NCBI RefSeq assembly: GCF_030270585.1
Contig: NZ_BSYI01000039.1
Coordinates: 1-53,783 of the forward strand
Length of the DNA: 53,783 bases
Direction: 5' to 3'
DNA from: Paralimibaculum aggregatum
Lineage (GTDB): Bacteria > Pseudomonadota > Alphaproteobacteria > Rhodobacterales > Rhodobacteraceae
This document shows, in pieces, positions 1-8,035 of this stretch. Below the pieces are notes generated by a model that had not been told where the DNA came from, made no database searches, and worked only from the letters and a program-made list of their open reading frames with translations. Numbering within the stretch: position 1 is the stretch's first letter; every line of letters starts with the position of its first letter. Made by a program: the position numbers and the translations under genes.

Positions 1-44
1 TGTTCTGTCTCCCTGTTCTTCCGGTCCGGGGCCTTGGCCGGCCC

Positions 45-335
45 TCAGACACCCTCCACGATGGTCTGCACGCTTGTCGAGGCCCGCTGCCTGAGCAGCT
101 TCGCCGCGGCATAGTCCTCGGAATGATACCAGTCCCGCGCCGCCTCGAAGCTGGGGAAGCGGATCACCACGGTGCGCCGGCCCGGCGGCTCGCCCTCGTG
201 ATACTCCGCCCGGCCGCCGCGCACGAGGAACTCGCCGCCGAACCGCGCCACCACCGGGCCGACCATCGCGACATAGTCGGGATAGGCCGCCGGGTCGGTC
301 ACGTCGATCTGCGCGATGACATATCCGAAGGGCAT
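45..335 (-). CDS. DUF1330 family protein, 96 aa
   Basis: A complete small protein of the DUF1330 family, a ferredoxin-like alpha+beta barrel related to antibiotic-biosynthesis monooxygenases. The fold is suggested by the opening YVIAQIDVTDPAAYPDY, the central FGGEFLVRGG and the late FPSFEAARDWYHSEDYAAAK, the usual three landmarks. The length is normal for the family. It is the last gene of the leftward nitrogen operon, 24 nt after the 196-aa gene. The biochemical role of most DUF1330 proteins is unknown, so none is proposed. The start is the ATG at 335. Confidence 0.85.
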   Translation of the reverse strand: MPFGYVIAQIDVTDPAAYPDYVAMVGPVVARFGGEFLVRGGRAEYHEGEPPGRRTVVIRFPSFEAARDWYHSEDYAAAKLLRQRASTSVQTIVEGV

Positions 336-359
336 CGGCCGGGCGCGCTCCCTCAGGCC

Positions 360-950
360 TCAGACCGGACTCGGATCGGCGGCGCTCGCCGCCCAGTCGG
401 GCTCGAAGCCGAGGATCACCGTGTCCGGCGCGAGCTGCGGGTTGAAGAGGAAATTGTGCCACCAGGTCGCCTGGTGCAGCGGGTGGTGCTCGGCCAGCCG
501 CCAGACCCGGCAGGCGAGCTCCCAGCGCTGCGCATAGGCCTCGAAGACCAGCCGGCAGCGCCCGGCCTCGCGGATCCGCGCCGCCCCCTCCGAGCCCGGC
601 GGGAAGGTCGCCGTCAGCATGTCGGAGAATTCCTGGCCCTTCTGGTAATAGGTCTGCGACAGGAACTCGAGCGCCTTGCCGCGCCGCTCCGCCGGGTCGG
701 CGGTGCGCTTGGCGATATGCATCAGCTCCGGCGTCTTCGAGGCGTTGGGCGCCTTGTTGAGCACGGTGATGACATGGCCCATCGGCGCCTCGGCGCCCTC
801 CAGCCAGAGTTCGGGCGTGACCGCGTCGTCGGGCCGGCCGAGCCCCTCGCGCATCGCGATCTGGCGCACCCGGCACTGCCATTTCAGGAAGGCATCGCGC
901 AGCGGGTGACGCACCGGCGCGATGCCGAGGGCGGCGGTGAGCTCGCTCAT
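360..950 (-). CDS. unrecognised 196-aa protein of the glx-type operon
   Basis: I do not recognise this protein. It has no signal peptide or membrane segment and is rich in Trp, Arg and acidic residues. It looks largely alpha-helical, with a Trp/His-rich stretch near the end (HHPLHQATWWHNFLFNP, about residues 154-170). Its ATG overlaps the stop of the nitrilase gene by 4 nt (ATGA), so translation is probably coupled and it belongs to the operon. Codon use and GC content match the neighbours, which argues for a genuine gene. Position suggests a helper or enzyme in the same amine or amino-acid pathway, but nothing in the sequence proves it. Confidence 0.8.
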   Translation of the reverse strand: MSELTAALGIAPVRHPLRDAFLKWQCRVRQIAMREGLGRPDDAVTPELWLEGAEAPMGHVITVLNKAPNASKTPELMHIAKRTADPAERRGKALEFLSQTYYQKGQEFSDMLTATFPPGSEGAARIREAGRCRLVFEAYAQRWELACRVWRLAEHHPLHQATWWHNFLFNPQLAPDTVILGFEPDWAASAADPSPV

Positions 951-1828
951 GCGACCTCCTTTGGGTCTGTCGGGCCGTGTCCCGCACGGCCGGTTCCGGA
1001 AGCCCCTGCCGGGGCGAAGGCGCGGTCATGGGTCAGGCTCGGGATCTTCGCCCGCGCCTCGGCCACCGCGTCGAGATCGATCGTCGCCGCCACCACGCCG
1101 GGCTCGGTGCCGCCATCGGCCAGCACCTCGCCCCAGGGCCCGACGATCAGCGAATGGCCATAGCTCTCGCCGCCCCCCGGCACCGGGCCGATGGCGCAGG
1201 GGCTCACCACGAAGGCGCCGTTCTCGATGGCGCGCGCCCGGTTCAGCACGTGCCAGTGCGCCTCGCCGGTCCTGCGCGTGAAGGCCGCCGGCACCGCGAG
1301 GATCTCCGCCCCGGCCTGCGCCAGATCGCGGTAGAGCGCCGGAAAGCGCAGGTCGTAGCAGATCGTGTGGCCGATCCGCGCGCCGGCGGCCTCCGCGAGG
1401 CAGGCCGCCGCCCCCGGCGCCACCCGGGCGCTCTCGCGGTAGACCTCCGTCTCCGAGAGCTGGATGTCGAACATGTGGATCTTGTCGTAGCGCGCGGCGA
1501 TCGCGCCGTCCGGCGCGATGGTCAGCCCGCGGTTCAGCACCCGCCCCGCCGGCCCCGGCACCGCGACCGAGCCGACCAGCAGCCAGACGCCGCGGTCCCG
1601 CGCGAAGGCCCGCAGCCCCTGCACCACCGGATGGTCCGCCTCCGCCGCCGCGGGCGGCGCGATCATGCCGCCCTCGGTGGCGAGCCCGCCGCAGTATTCG
1701 GGCAGCGCGATGAGCTGCGCGCCGCCCGCGGCGGCCTGCCCGGCCAGGCCGAGCGCCTCCGCCAGCGCCCCCTCGAAATCGGCGCGGGGGCGCGTCTGCA
1801 GGCAGGCGATGGCGAGACGGCGCGCCAT
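947..1828 (-). CDS. carbon-nitrogen hydrolase (nitrilase superfamily amidase)
   Basis: A 293-aa nitrilase-superfamily protein. The Glu-Lys-Cys triad is visible: Glu in ALPEYCGG (about residue 44), Lys in RYDKIHMFD (about 115) and the nucleophilic Cys in HTICYDLRFP (about 155). The KIHMFD and CYDLRFP motifs are those of the Nit1/omega-amidase-like branch, which hydrolyses amides such as 2-oxoglutaramate or deaminated glutathione. The start ATG at 1828 shares one base with the stop of the 137-aa gene (TGATG). Inside an operon with a glutamate ligase and glutamate-synthase-like subunits, an amide-hydrolysing step on a glutamyl-amide or omega-amide is plausible; the substrate is inference. The reading frame is open upstream as far as 2941, but that extension lies across glxD and is not coding. 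Confidence 0.9.
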   Translation of the reverse strand: MARRLAIACLQTRPRADFEGALAEALGLAGQAAAGGAQLIALPEYCGGLATEGGMIAPPAAAEADHPVVQGLRAFARDRGVWLLVGSVAVPGPAGRVLNRGLTIAPDGAIAARYDKIHMFDIQLSETEVYRESARVAPGAAACLAEAAGARIGHTICYDLRFPALYRDLAQAGAEILAVPAAFTRRTGEAHWHVLNRARAIENGAFVVSPCAIGPVPGGGESYGHSLIVGPWGEVLADGGTEPGVVAATIDLDAVAEARAKIPSLTHDRAFAPAGASGTGRAGHGPTDPKEVA

Positions 1829-2241
1829 CAGAACTTCGTGTAGGCCTTGCGCAGCGTGACCAGCGGATGCCGGTCCGACATCTGGAACTTGATCAGCAGC
1901 TCGCGCGCGATCATGTCCCGGTCCTGCTGGTTGTCCGGCAGCGAGATGCTGTCCGGCACCCGGACCCAGCCGTTGATGTTGCGGTCGAACACCGCCGGCT
2001 TGCCCTCCTCGTAGCCCATGTGCACGTCCTCGAGCCAGTTCAGGTCGTCCCATCCCATGAACTCGACATAATCCTTCAGGAACGGCGTGATCCGGTCGTA
2101 GTCCGGCACGAGGTTCACGTCGTAGCGATAGCCGATATGCTGGCCGATCTCCTTCTCGCGCGCGGAGGCGAGCCCCTCCGCATCGGTCAGGAACTGGTCC
2201 ACATCGGTGATCTCGGAGCCCTTGTAGCTGGTGCCCGCCAT
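1828..2241 (-). CDS. unrecognised acidic 137-aa protein
   Basis: An unrecognised cytosolic protein, acidic and rich in Asp and Tyr. Fragments such as YRYDVNLVPDYDRITPF and FMGWDDLNWLEDVHMGYE stand out. No signal peptide, metal-binding cysteines or nucleotide motif is visible. It lies between glxD and the nitrilase gene. A stem-loop precedes it and its stop overlaps the nitrilase start by one base, so it is an operon member. The near absence of Cys and the evenly spread aromatic residues fit a small folded accessory subunit rather than a spurious reading frame. Function unknown. Confidence 0.8.
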   Translation of the reverse strand: MAGTSYKGSEITDVDQFLTDAEGLASAREKEIGQHIGYRYDVNLVPDYDRITPFLKDYVEFMGWDDLNWLEDVHMGYEEGKPAVFDRNINGWVRVPDSISLPDNQQDRDMIARELLIKFQMSDRHPLVTLRKAYTKF

Positions 2242-2276
2242 GTCTCGAATTCCTTGCGTTTGTCAGAGGCGCCCGC

Positions 2277-2331
2277 GATCCCCCGCGGGGATCGCCGCGG
2301 GGCCGGGGGCTCGATGCCCCCGGTCCCGCGG
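2277..2331 (-). terminator. paired intercistronic stem-loops before the 137-aa gene
   Basis: Two hairpins lie side by side. One pairs 2277-2283 with 2287-2293 (GATCCCC/GGGGATC, 3-nt loop). The other pairs 2295-2310 with 2316-2331: 16 bp with one G-T wobble and a 5-nt loop. They fill the gap between the glxD stop and the next start. No T-run follows on the transcribed strand, so they more likely tune downstream expression or protect the 3' end of glxD mRNA than fully terminate. Confidence 0.6.
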
Positions 2332-2337
2332 ATGCCC

Positions 2338-3699
2338 TCAGAGATGGTGATAATCCGCGATGCCCACGGTGTGCTCGGTGCCGGCCAGCGGCACGCCCGC
2401 CATCGCCGAGGCTTCCATGGTCAGCGCCGCCAGGTCCTCCGGCTCGAGGCTGTGCAGGTTGGTCTTGCCGCAGGCGCGGGCGAAGAGCTGCGCCTCGATG
2501 GTCAGCGTGTGCAGGAAGTTGTAGACCCGCTCCGCCGCCTCGTCCGGGTCGAGCCGCTTGCGCAGCGCCGGGTCCTGCGTCGCCACGCCGACCGGGCAGC
2601 GCCCGGTGTGGCAGTGGTAGCAGTAGCCGGGCTCCGAGCCGATCTCCTCGGGATAGTTGGCCTCCGGGATGTCCTTGTTGCAGTTCAGCGCCATCATCAC
2701 CGAATGGCCGAGCGCGATGGCATCGGCACCCAGCGCGATCGCCTTCGCCACATCGGCGCCGTTGCGGATGCCGCCGGCATAGATCAGCGTGATCTCGCCG
2801 CGCTTGCCGAGATCGTCGATGGCGCGCCGCGCCTGCCGGATCGCCGCCATGCCGGGCACGCCGGTATCCTCGGTGGCGAGGTGCGGGCCGGCGCCGGTGC
2901 CGCCCTCCATGCCGTCGATATAGATCGAGTCCGGGTCGCATTTCACCGCCATGCGCACGTCGTCATAGACGCGGGCGGCGCCGAGCTTGAGCTGGATCGG
3001 GATCTGCCAGTCGGTCGCCTCGCGGATCTCCTGGATCTTCAGCGCGAGATCGTCCGGGCCCAGCCAGTCCGGGTGCCGGGCCGGCGAGCGCTGGTCGATG
3101 CCGGCGGGCAGCGAGCGCATCTCGGCGACCTGGTCGGTCACCTTCTGGCCCATCAGGTGGCCGCCGAGGCCGACCTTGCAGCCCTGCCCGATGAAGAACT
3201 CGCAGCCATCCGCCAGGACCAGGTGGTTCGGGTTGAAGCCGTAGCGGCTCTGGATGCACTGGTAGAACCATTTCGAGCTGTAGCGGCGCTCGTCGGGGAT
3301 CATGCCGCCCTCGCCCGAGCAGGTCGCGGTGCCGGCCATGGTGGCGCCGCGGGCCAGCGCGGTCTTGGCCTCGTAGCTCAGCGCGCCGAAGCTCATGCCG
3401 GTGACATAGACCGGGATGTCGAGCTCGATCGGGCGCTTGGCGCGCGGGCCGATCACCGTCTTGGTGTCGCATTTCTCCCGGTAGCCCTCGATGACGAACC
3501 GCGTCAGCGTGCCGGGCAGGAAGGTCAGGTCGTCCCAGTGCGGGATCTTCTTGAACAGCGAGAACCCGCGCATCCGGTAGCGGCCGAGCTCGGCCTTCAC
3601 ATGGATGTCGTCGATCACCCGCGGCGGGAAGACGAAGGAATTGCCGAGCCGGTACGGGTCCCGGTCGAGCGGCTTCTTGGTCGGTGCTCCGTCGGCCAT
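2338..3699 (-). CDS. glxD: FMN-binding glutamate-synthase-like subunit (GlxD/MgsC family)
   Basis: A 453-aa protein matching the synthase core of glutamate synthase, as in GlxD of rhizobia and MgsC of N-methylglutamate synthase. FMN-barrel landmarks are VYVTGMSFGALSYEAK (about 97-112), GGMIPDERR, DGMEGGTGAGPHLA and IYAGGIRNGADVAKA. The iron-sulfur ligand cluster appears as CYHCHTGRCPVGVATQDP, equivalent to the [3Fe-4S] site of GltB. The start chosen is the ATG at 3699, preceded by GGAG; the frame continues upstream to 3759 through a hairpin with no ribosome site. With glxB and glxC it should form a three-part enzyme that transfers ammonia or an amine to 2-oxoglutarate. Whether the acceptor or product is glutamate or an N-alkylglutamate cannot be read from the sequence. 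Confidence 0.92.
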   Translation of the reverse strand: MADGAPTKKPLDRDPYRLGNSFVFPPRVIDDIHVKAELGRYRMRGFSLFKKIPHWDDLTFLPGTLTRFVIEGYREKCDTKTVIGPRAKRPIELDIPVYVTGMSFGALSYEAKTALARGATMAGTATCSGEGGMIPDERRYSSKWFYQCIQSRYGFNPNHLVLADGCEFFIGQGCKVGLGGHLMGQKVTDQVAEMRSLPAGIDQRSPARHPDWLGPDDLALKIQEIREATDWQIPIQLKLGAARVYDDVRMAVKCDPDSIYIDGMEGGTGAGPHLATEDTGVPGMAAIRQARRAIDDLGKRGEITLIYAGGIRNGADVAKAIALGADAIALGHSVMMALNCNKDIPEANYPEEIGSEPGYCYHCHTGRCPVGVATQDPALRKRLDPDEAAERVYNFLHTLTIEAQLFARACGKTNLHSLEPEDLAALTMEASAMAGVPLAGTEHTVGIADYHHL

Positions 3700-3723
3700 G
3701 ATGGTCTCCAGACTTTTGACTTG

Positions 3724-3747
3724 GCCGGGGGCACCATAGCCCCCGGC
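3724..3747 (-). terminator. intercistronic hairpin glxC-glxD
   Basis: A perfect 9-bp stem (GCCGGGGGC at 3724-3732, GCCCCCGGC at 3739-3747) with a 6-nt loop lies between the glxC stop and the glxD ribosome site. Its GCCGGGGGC arm resembles the arm of the hairpin following glxD. There is no T-run, so it is probably a processing or attenuation structure. Confidence 0.6.
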
Positions 3748-3763
3748 AGACGGGTGCATGCCG

Positions 3764-4633
3764 TCAGAGGATCAGCTTCTTCTCGGAGGGCTCGAGGTTG
3801 TCGTAGTTCCAGAGCTGCTTGCCCGCCACGACCTTGGTGAAGTGGTCGACGCCCTTGTCCGGCATCAGCCCGTACTGGGTGAGCTTGCGGGTCAGCCACT
3901 TGCGGTCGAGATCGGTCAGCTCGGCCTCGACGGCATCGACGCCCAGCGAGCGGATCGAGCCGCCGATGAAGATCGTGCCGTCATACATCGAGTCGCCGAG
4001 GTTCTTGCCGGCATTGCCGCAGACCACCATGCGCCCGCGCTGCATCATGAAGCCCGAGAGCGCGCCGGTGTCGCCGCCGACGATGATCGTTCCGCCCTTC
4101 ATGTCGATGCCGGTGCGGCTGCCGACGGAGCCCTTGCAGACCAGGTCGCCGCCGCGGATCGCCGCGCCGAAGGTGGAGCCGGCATTCTTCTCGACCACCA
4201 CGGTGCCCGACATCATGTTCTCGGCGCAGGACCAGCCGACGCGCCCGTTGATGCGGACGTTCGGCCCGTCGATCAGCCCGGTGCCGAAATAGCCGAGCGA
4301 GCCCTCGAAGATCAGGTTGAGCCGGCTCAGGATGCCGACCCCGAGGCTGTGCTTGCCGCGCGGGTTCTTCACCACGATGGTGCCGAAGCCCTCGCGCATC
4401 AGGCCGCGGATCTTCGCGTTGACCTCGGTCGTGGTCATCGCGTCGGCGTCGATCTCGGTGCGCTTGTTGAAATCGACATCCGGCGCCCAGGGATAGCCGA
4501 AGCGGGCCTCCTCCCCCGGCTTGAACTCGATGAACATCGAGCGCGAGGTCAGCTGCTCGGTCATCATCCCGAGGGCGCGGGCGCGCTCCTCCTGGCTCAT
4601 GGTCTTGAGCTCGGCGTCGCTCACGCTTGCCAT
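3764..4633 (-). CDS. glxC: GXGXG-domain glutamate-synthase-like subunit (GlxC/MgsB family)
   Basis: A 289-aa protein consisting mainly of the GXGXG beta-helix that is the C-terminal domain of the large glutamate synthase subunit, here a separate chain. Repeating Gly turns are visible: YFGTGLIDGPNVRINGRVG, GAAIRGGDLVCKGSVGSR, GGTIIVGGDTGALSG and YDGTIFIGGSIRSLG. The N-terminal 60 residues are a helical extension. Its start lies 13 nt inside the end of glxB, so the two are translationally coupled. It is expected to bridge the amidotransferase (GlxB) and FMN (GlxD) subunits and help channel ammonia. Confidence 0.92.
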   Translation of the reverse strand: MASVSDAELKTMSQEERARALGMMTEQLTSRSMFIEFKPGEEARFGYPWAPDVDFNKRTEIDADAMTTTEVNAKIRGLMREGFGTIVVKNPRGKHSLGVGILSRLNLIFEGSLGYFGTGLIDGPNVRINGRVGWSCAENMMSGTVVVEKNAGSTFGAAIRGGDLVCKGSVGSRTGIDMKGGTIIVGGDTGALSGFMMQRGRMVVCGNAGKNLGDSMYDGTIFIGGSIRSLGVDAVEAELTDLDRKWLTRKLTQYGLMPDKGVDHFTKVVAGKQLWNYDNLEPSEKKLIL

Positions 4634-5556
4634 ACCCGGACCTCCTCATCGTAAGGATCGGTGGTGTCGATTTCCTGCGGCAGGATCGAGCGGATCGCGA
4701 CCTCCTCCGAGGCCATGGCGATCAGCTCGTCGGATTCGTAGAGCACCAGCGGCTTGGCGGCCATGGTGTCCTTGGCCATGCCGAGCTGGTCGCTGGTGGC
4801 CACGAGATAGGTGAACACCCCGTCGATCTCATCGATCGACTGGCGCAGGCTGTCCTCGAGGCTCACGCCGTTGGCCAGGTTGTGCGCGGTGTAGACCGCG
4901 AGCAGCTCGCTGTCGCAGTTCGACATGAAGCGGTGGCCCTTGCGCTCCATCTGGCGGCGCATGATCCAGTAGTTGGTGATCTGGCCGTTATGCACCACCG
5001 AGACGTCGTTGTAGGGAAACGCCCAGTAGGGATGCGCGGAGCGGATGTCGACGTCGGATTCGGTCGCCATCCGGGTGTGCCCGATGGCATGCGTGCCGGC
5101 GAAATCGCCGAGCGCGTACTGGCCCGAGACCACGGTCGCGTCGCCGAGATCCTTGATCAGCTCGAGCGCGTTGCCGAGCGAGAGGATCTCGACGCCCTCG
5201 ACCTCCTCGATATGCTTGGCCATCGCCTCGGTGTCGCCGGAATGGCCGAGCACGTAGCGCAGCGCATAGGGCGTGACCCGGCTCTGCGACTTCACCTGGG
5301 CGTCATGCGAGGCCAGGCGCTTGTCGACCTCGGCGATGCGCGCCTCGATCAGGTCGCGCACGCCCGAGCCCTTGCCCATGTCCTCCTGCTCGGCAACCTT
5401 CAGGCGCATCACGTAGTCGCCCGGGTTGCCGGAGCCGTAGACCGCGAAGCCGGTCGAATCCGGCCCCCGATGCTTCAGCGATTGGAGCATCGAGGTCATC
5501 TCGCCGCCCACGTTCGAAGTCTTGCCTCGATGGATGAGGCCTGCAATTCCACACAT
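4621..5556 (-). CDS. glxB: class II glutamine amidotransferase subunit (GlxB/MgsA family)
   Basis: A 311-aa Ntn-type glutaminase domain. The start is set by the catalytic Cys at position 2 (MCGIAGLIHRG). An upstream in-frame extension to 5634 would bury this residue and is rejected. Other family marks are LKHRGPDSTGFAVY, HTRMATESDVDIRSAHPY (with the conserved Arg), VVHNGQITNYW and NCDSELLAVY. It should release ammonia from glutamine for the GlxCD partners. It follows the ligase gene after a hairpin-containing gap and overlaps glxC by 13 nt. Confidence 0.93.
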   Translation of the reverse strand: MCGIAGLIHRGKTSNVGGEMTSMLQSLKHRGPDSTGFAVYGSGNPGDYVMRLKVAEQEDMGKGSGVRDLIEARIAEVDKRLASHDAQVKSQSRVTPYALRYVLGHSGDTEAMAKHIEEVEGVEILSLGNALELIKDLGDATVVSGQYALGDFAGTHAIGHTRMATESDVDIRSAHPYWAFPYNDVSVVHNGQITNYWIMRRQMERKGHRFMSNCDSELLAVYTAHNLANGVSLEDSLRQSIDEIDGVFTYLVATSDQLGMAKDTMAAKPLVLYESDELIAMASEEVAIRSILPQEIDTTDPYDEEVRVWQA

Positions 5557-5577
5557 TGCGTTTGACCCTTGCTTGCA

Positions 5578-5647
5578 GCCGTTCCGGGCCGCGGCCAGCG
5601 GCGTCCCCGCAGGGATCGGGGCGCTCTTCGCCACGCCCCGGAACGGC
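5578..5647 (-). terminator. branched intercistronic hairpin before glxB
   Basis: An 11-bp perfect outer stem (5578-5588 with 5637-5647, GCCGTTCCGGG/CCCGGAACGGC) encloses about 48 nt. That interior contains a second stem (GCG-CCCC with GGGGCGC). It lies between the ligase stop and the glxB start, the third long hairpin of this operon. It could attenuate transcription into glxBCD or stabilise the ligase mRNA. Confidence 0.55.
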
Positions 5648-5673
5648 GGTTGTCCTTCCCGACAGGCCCGAGA

Positions 5674-7173
5674 TCAGGGCAGGCAGTCGAGATAGGTCTT
5701 CTGATCCCAGTCCGTGACGGTGTGGTTGAAGCGCTCCCACTCGTCGGTCTTGTACTCGTGATAGAGCCGGTACATCTCGCCCGGCATCGCGCTCTTGATC
5801 ACATCGTCCGCGGCCAGCGCCTCGAGCGCCGCGCCCAGCGTCATCGGCAGCTTGGCGACCTGCTTGCCGGCCTCCATGGCGGCGTAGATGTTGCGCTCCT
5901 CGGGCTTGCCGCAGTCGATCTTGTTGGAGATGCCGTCGTCGCATGCCTGCAGGATCGCCGAGGCCATCAGGTAGGGGTTGACCATCGAGTCCACCGAGCG
6001 GAACTCGAACCGCCCCGGCGCCGAGATGCGCAGGCCCGTGGTGCGGTTCTGGAAGCCCCAGTCCTTGAAGACCGGCGCCCAGAAGCCGGTGTCCCAGAGC
6101 CGGCGGTAGGAGTTGACCGTGGAGCAGCCGATCGCGGTCATCGCGTCGAGATGCTTGACGATGCCGCCGATCGAGTGCTGCCCGACGATGCCCGGCATCT
6201 GCCGGTCGTCGCCCTCCGGGTCGAACAGGTTCTCGCCGCCCGAACGATAGGTAAACACCTCGTCCATCGCCGCGCGGGTCTCCTGGCCGAGCTTCTTCGG
6301 CGCGTCCTCGCCGCCGGTCCACAGCGAGATGTTGTGGTGGCAGCCCGAGGCCGAGACGCCCATGAAGGGCTTGGTCATGAAACAGGCGATCAGGTTGAAC
6401 TCGCGGCCGACCTGCGCGCAGATCTGGCGATAGGTCGAGAGCCGGTCGGCGGTGCGCTCGCAGTCGTCGAAGGACCAGTTCAGCTCGAGCTGGCCCGGCG
6501 CGTCCTCATGGTCGCCCTGGATGATGTCGAGCCCCATCGCGCGGGAATACTCGATCACCTTCATGTAGACCGGGCGCAGGCTCTCGAACTGGTCGATGTG
6601 GTAGCAGTAGGGGTTGGAAAACCCGCCGTTCGGCTGGCCGTTCTCGTCCTTCTTCAGCCACATCATCTCCGGCTCGGTGCCCGAGCGCAGGTGGCAGCCG
6701 TGCTTCTCCTTGAAGGCGGCATGCAGGCGGCGCAGGTTGCCGCGGCAGTCGGAGGTCAGGTAGGCGCCGGCGTCCTCGCGCTCCTCGCGGTTGCGGAACA
6801 GCGTGCACCAGATGCGCGCCACGCGCTTGTCCCAGGGGAGCTGGCAGAAGGTCTCGGGCTCGGGGATGCCGACGAGCTCCGCCGCCTCCGGGCCATAGCC
6901 GAGATACTCGCCATGGCGGTTGGTGAACAGGTTGACCGTCGCGCCGTAGACGAGCTGGAAGCCCTTGCGCGAGATGCTCTCCCAGTGATCCGCGGGGATG
7001 CCCTTGCCGCAGATCCGCCCCGTCACCGAGACGAACTGCAGATAGAGATACTCGATGCCGAGGGCGTCGATCTTCTGACGCACCTCCCGTACCAGTGCCT
7101 CGCGGCCGTCAGCCTCGACGAAGGCTTCGATATCCTGCTGTGCCAATGCTCGCTCTCCCTGTTCTGGACCCAT
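5674..7173 (-). CDS. glutamine synthetase family protein (probable gamma-glutamyl-amide ligase)
   Basis: A 499-aa glutamine-synthetase fold enzyme. The N-terminal beta-grasp runs about residues 20-110. The catalytic domain shows GTEPEMMWL (metal Glu), GDHEDAPGQLELNWSF, ASGCHHNISLW (ATP/metal His), NSYRRL and NRTTGLRISAPGRFEFR. These correspond to the EAAPGQ, HCHQSLW and NRSAAIRIP motifs of GS. Length and divergence separate it from housekeeping GlnA and from the roughly 435-450 aa GlnT and GmaS proteins. With glxBCD downstream, ligation of glutamate to an amine, as in methylamine or polyamine use, is more likely than bulk ammonia assimilation; this is inference. The start at 7173 has GGGAGG 6 nt upstream; an upstream extension to 7302 runs through the regulatory region. 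Confidence 0.88.
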   Translation of the reverse strand: MGPEQGERALAQQDIEAFVEADGREALVREVRQKIDALGIEYLYLQFVSVTGRICGKGIPADHWESISRKGFQLVYGATVNLFTNRHGEYLGYGPEAAELVGIPEPETFCQLPWDKRVARIWCTLFRNREEREDAGAYLTSDCRGNLRRLHAAFKEKHGCHLRSGTEPEMMWLKKDENGQPNGGFSNPYCYHIDQFESLRPVYMKVIEYSRAMGLDIIQGDHEDAPGQLELNWSFDDCERTADRLSTYRQICAQVGREFNLIACFMTKPFMGVSASGCHHNISLWTGGEDAPKKLGQETRAAMDEVFTYRSGGENLFDPEGDDRQMPGIVGQHSIGGIVKHLDAMTAIGCSTVNSYRRLWDTGFWAPVFKDWGFQNRTTGLRISAPGRFEFRSVDSMVNPYLMASAILQACDDGISNKIDCGKPEERNIYAAMEAGKQVAKLPMTLGAALEALAADDVIKSAMPGEMYRLYHEYKTDEWERFNHTVTDWDQKTYLDCLP

Positions 7174-7345
7174 TCCGGACCTCCCAGGAGTTGGCGAGGC
7201 CCGCGCTAGGCGACGGGTCTGTTCGGCTGCTGGAAACGCTACTCGATTCGCACCGGAGCGCAACCTCTTTTGAGCCAATTGCGGACAGAAAACTTGCCTC
7301 ACGCCACGTTCGGTATATTATTGGATCAAAATCAAGGGAGCCACC
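7174..7345. promoter_or_regulatory. divergent promoter region, ligase operon / GntR gene
   Basis: A 172-nt gap between divergent genes. The part from about 7260 to 7340 is markedly AT-rich for this window. It includes CGGTATATTATTGGATC and the imperfect palindrome TTGGATCAAAATCAA (7321-7335), a candidate GntR/FCD operator. The ribosome site of the regulator, AGGGAG, is at 7335-7340. Regulation of the leftward operon by the adjacent GntR protein is inferred from this arrangement. Confidence 0.5.
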
Positions 7346-8035
7346 ATGGAAAGTGAAGGCCGCCGGCGCATCGGCTCGAGCGAGGTCACCGCGAGCCTCC
7401 GCAGGGAGATCATGTCGGGTCACCTGATGCAGGGCGACCGCCTGCCCCCGGAACGCGCGCTTTCCGAACGATTCGGCGTCGCCCGCGGCACCGTGCGCGA
7501 GGCGCTCGGCCGGCTGGCGCGCGAGGGGCTGGTGGAGATCCGCCCGGGCAGCGGCGCCTATGTCCGCAGCTCTGCCGTCGGCGCGGTCAACCCGGTGATC
7601 GACAACACCGGCCCGCTCGAACTGATCGATACCCGCTTCGCCCTCGAGCCGCATATCTGCCGGCTCGCCGTGCTGCATGCCCGGCGCGAGGATCTCGACC
7701 GCTACGAGGCGCTGCTCGGCCAGATGGAGGAGAGCGAGGGCAACCCGGAGCGCTTCTCCGATGCCGATACCGAGTTCCACACCCTGCTCGCCCAGAGCAC
7801 CGGCAACGGCCTGCTGATCTGGATCGTCGGCCAGATCAGCTCGGTGCGCGGGCGCGACCAGTGGTACCGGATGCGGACCCTGACGCTCGACCGCGAGATG
7901 ATCGCCGCCTACAACCGCCAGCACCGCGAGATCGTCGCGGCGATCCGCGAGCGCGAGCCGGAGCGCGCGGCGGAGGCGATGAAGCGGCATCTGGAAACCG
8001 CCCGGCTGTCGCTGACCCGCGCCGCCAGCACCTGA
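7346..8035 (+). CDS. GntR family regulator, FCD (FadR) subfamily
   Basis: A 229-aa regulator. The winged helix-turn-helix occupies about residues 8-75 (LPPERALSERFGVARGTVREALGRLAREGLVEIRPGSGAYV). The C-terminal FCD domain carries an Asp-His-His-His type metal/ligand site, seen in DADTEFHTLLAQS, HREIVAAIRE and MKRHLETA. It is divergent from the glutamine-synthetase-like operon and most likely controls it in response to a small acidic metabolite. Effector and sign of regulation are unknown. Confidence 0.93.
   Translation: MESEGRRRIGSSEVTASLRREIMSGHLMQGDRLPPERALSERFGVARGTVREALGRLAREGLVEIRPGSGAYVRSSAVGAVNPVIDNTGPLELIDTRFALEPHICRLAVLHARREDLDRYEALLGQMEESEGNPERFSDADTEFHTLLAQSTGNGLLIWIVGQISSVRGRDQWYRMRTLTLDREMIAAYNRQHREIVAAIREREPERAAEAMKRHLETARLSLTRAAST

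Noticed and set aside
2338-5556. Naming the operon mgsABC (N-methylglutamate synthase)
   Set aside because: No mgdABCD genes are present and the ligase differs in length from GmaS. The glx names are kept as family labels only.
5674-7302. Longer N-terminus (43 extra residues) for the glutamine-synthetase-like protein
   Set aside because: The extension crosses the AT-rich divergent promoter. The ATG at 7173 has a strong ribosome site.
7321-7335. TTGGATCAAAATCAA as a defined GntR operator
   Set aside because: Palindromy is only partial and there is a single copy. It is kept as a candidate inside the promoter entry rather than a separate call.
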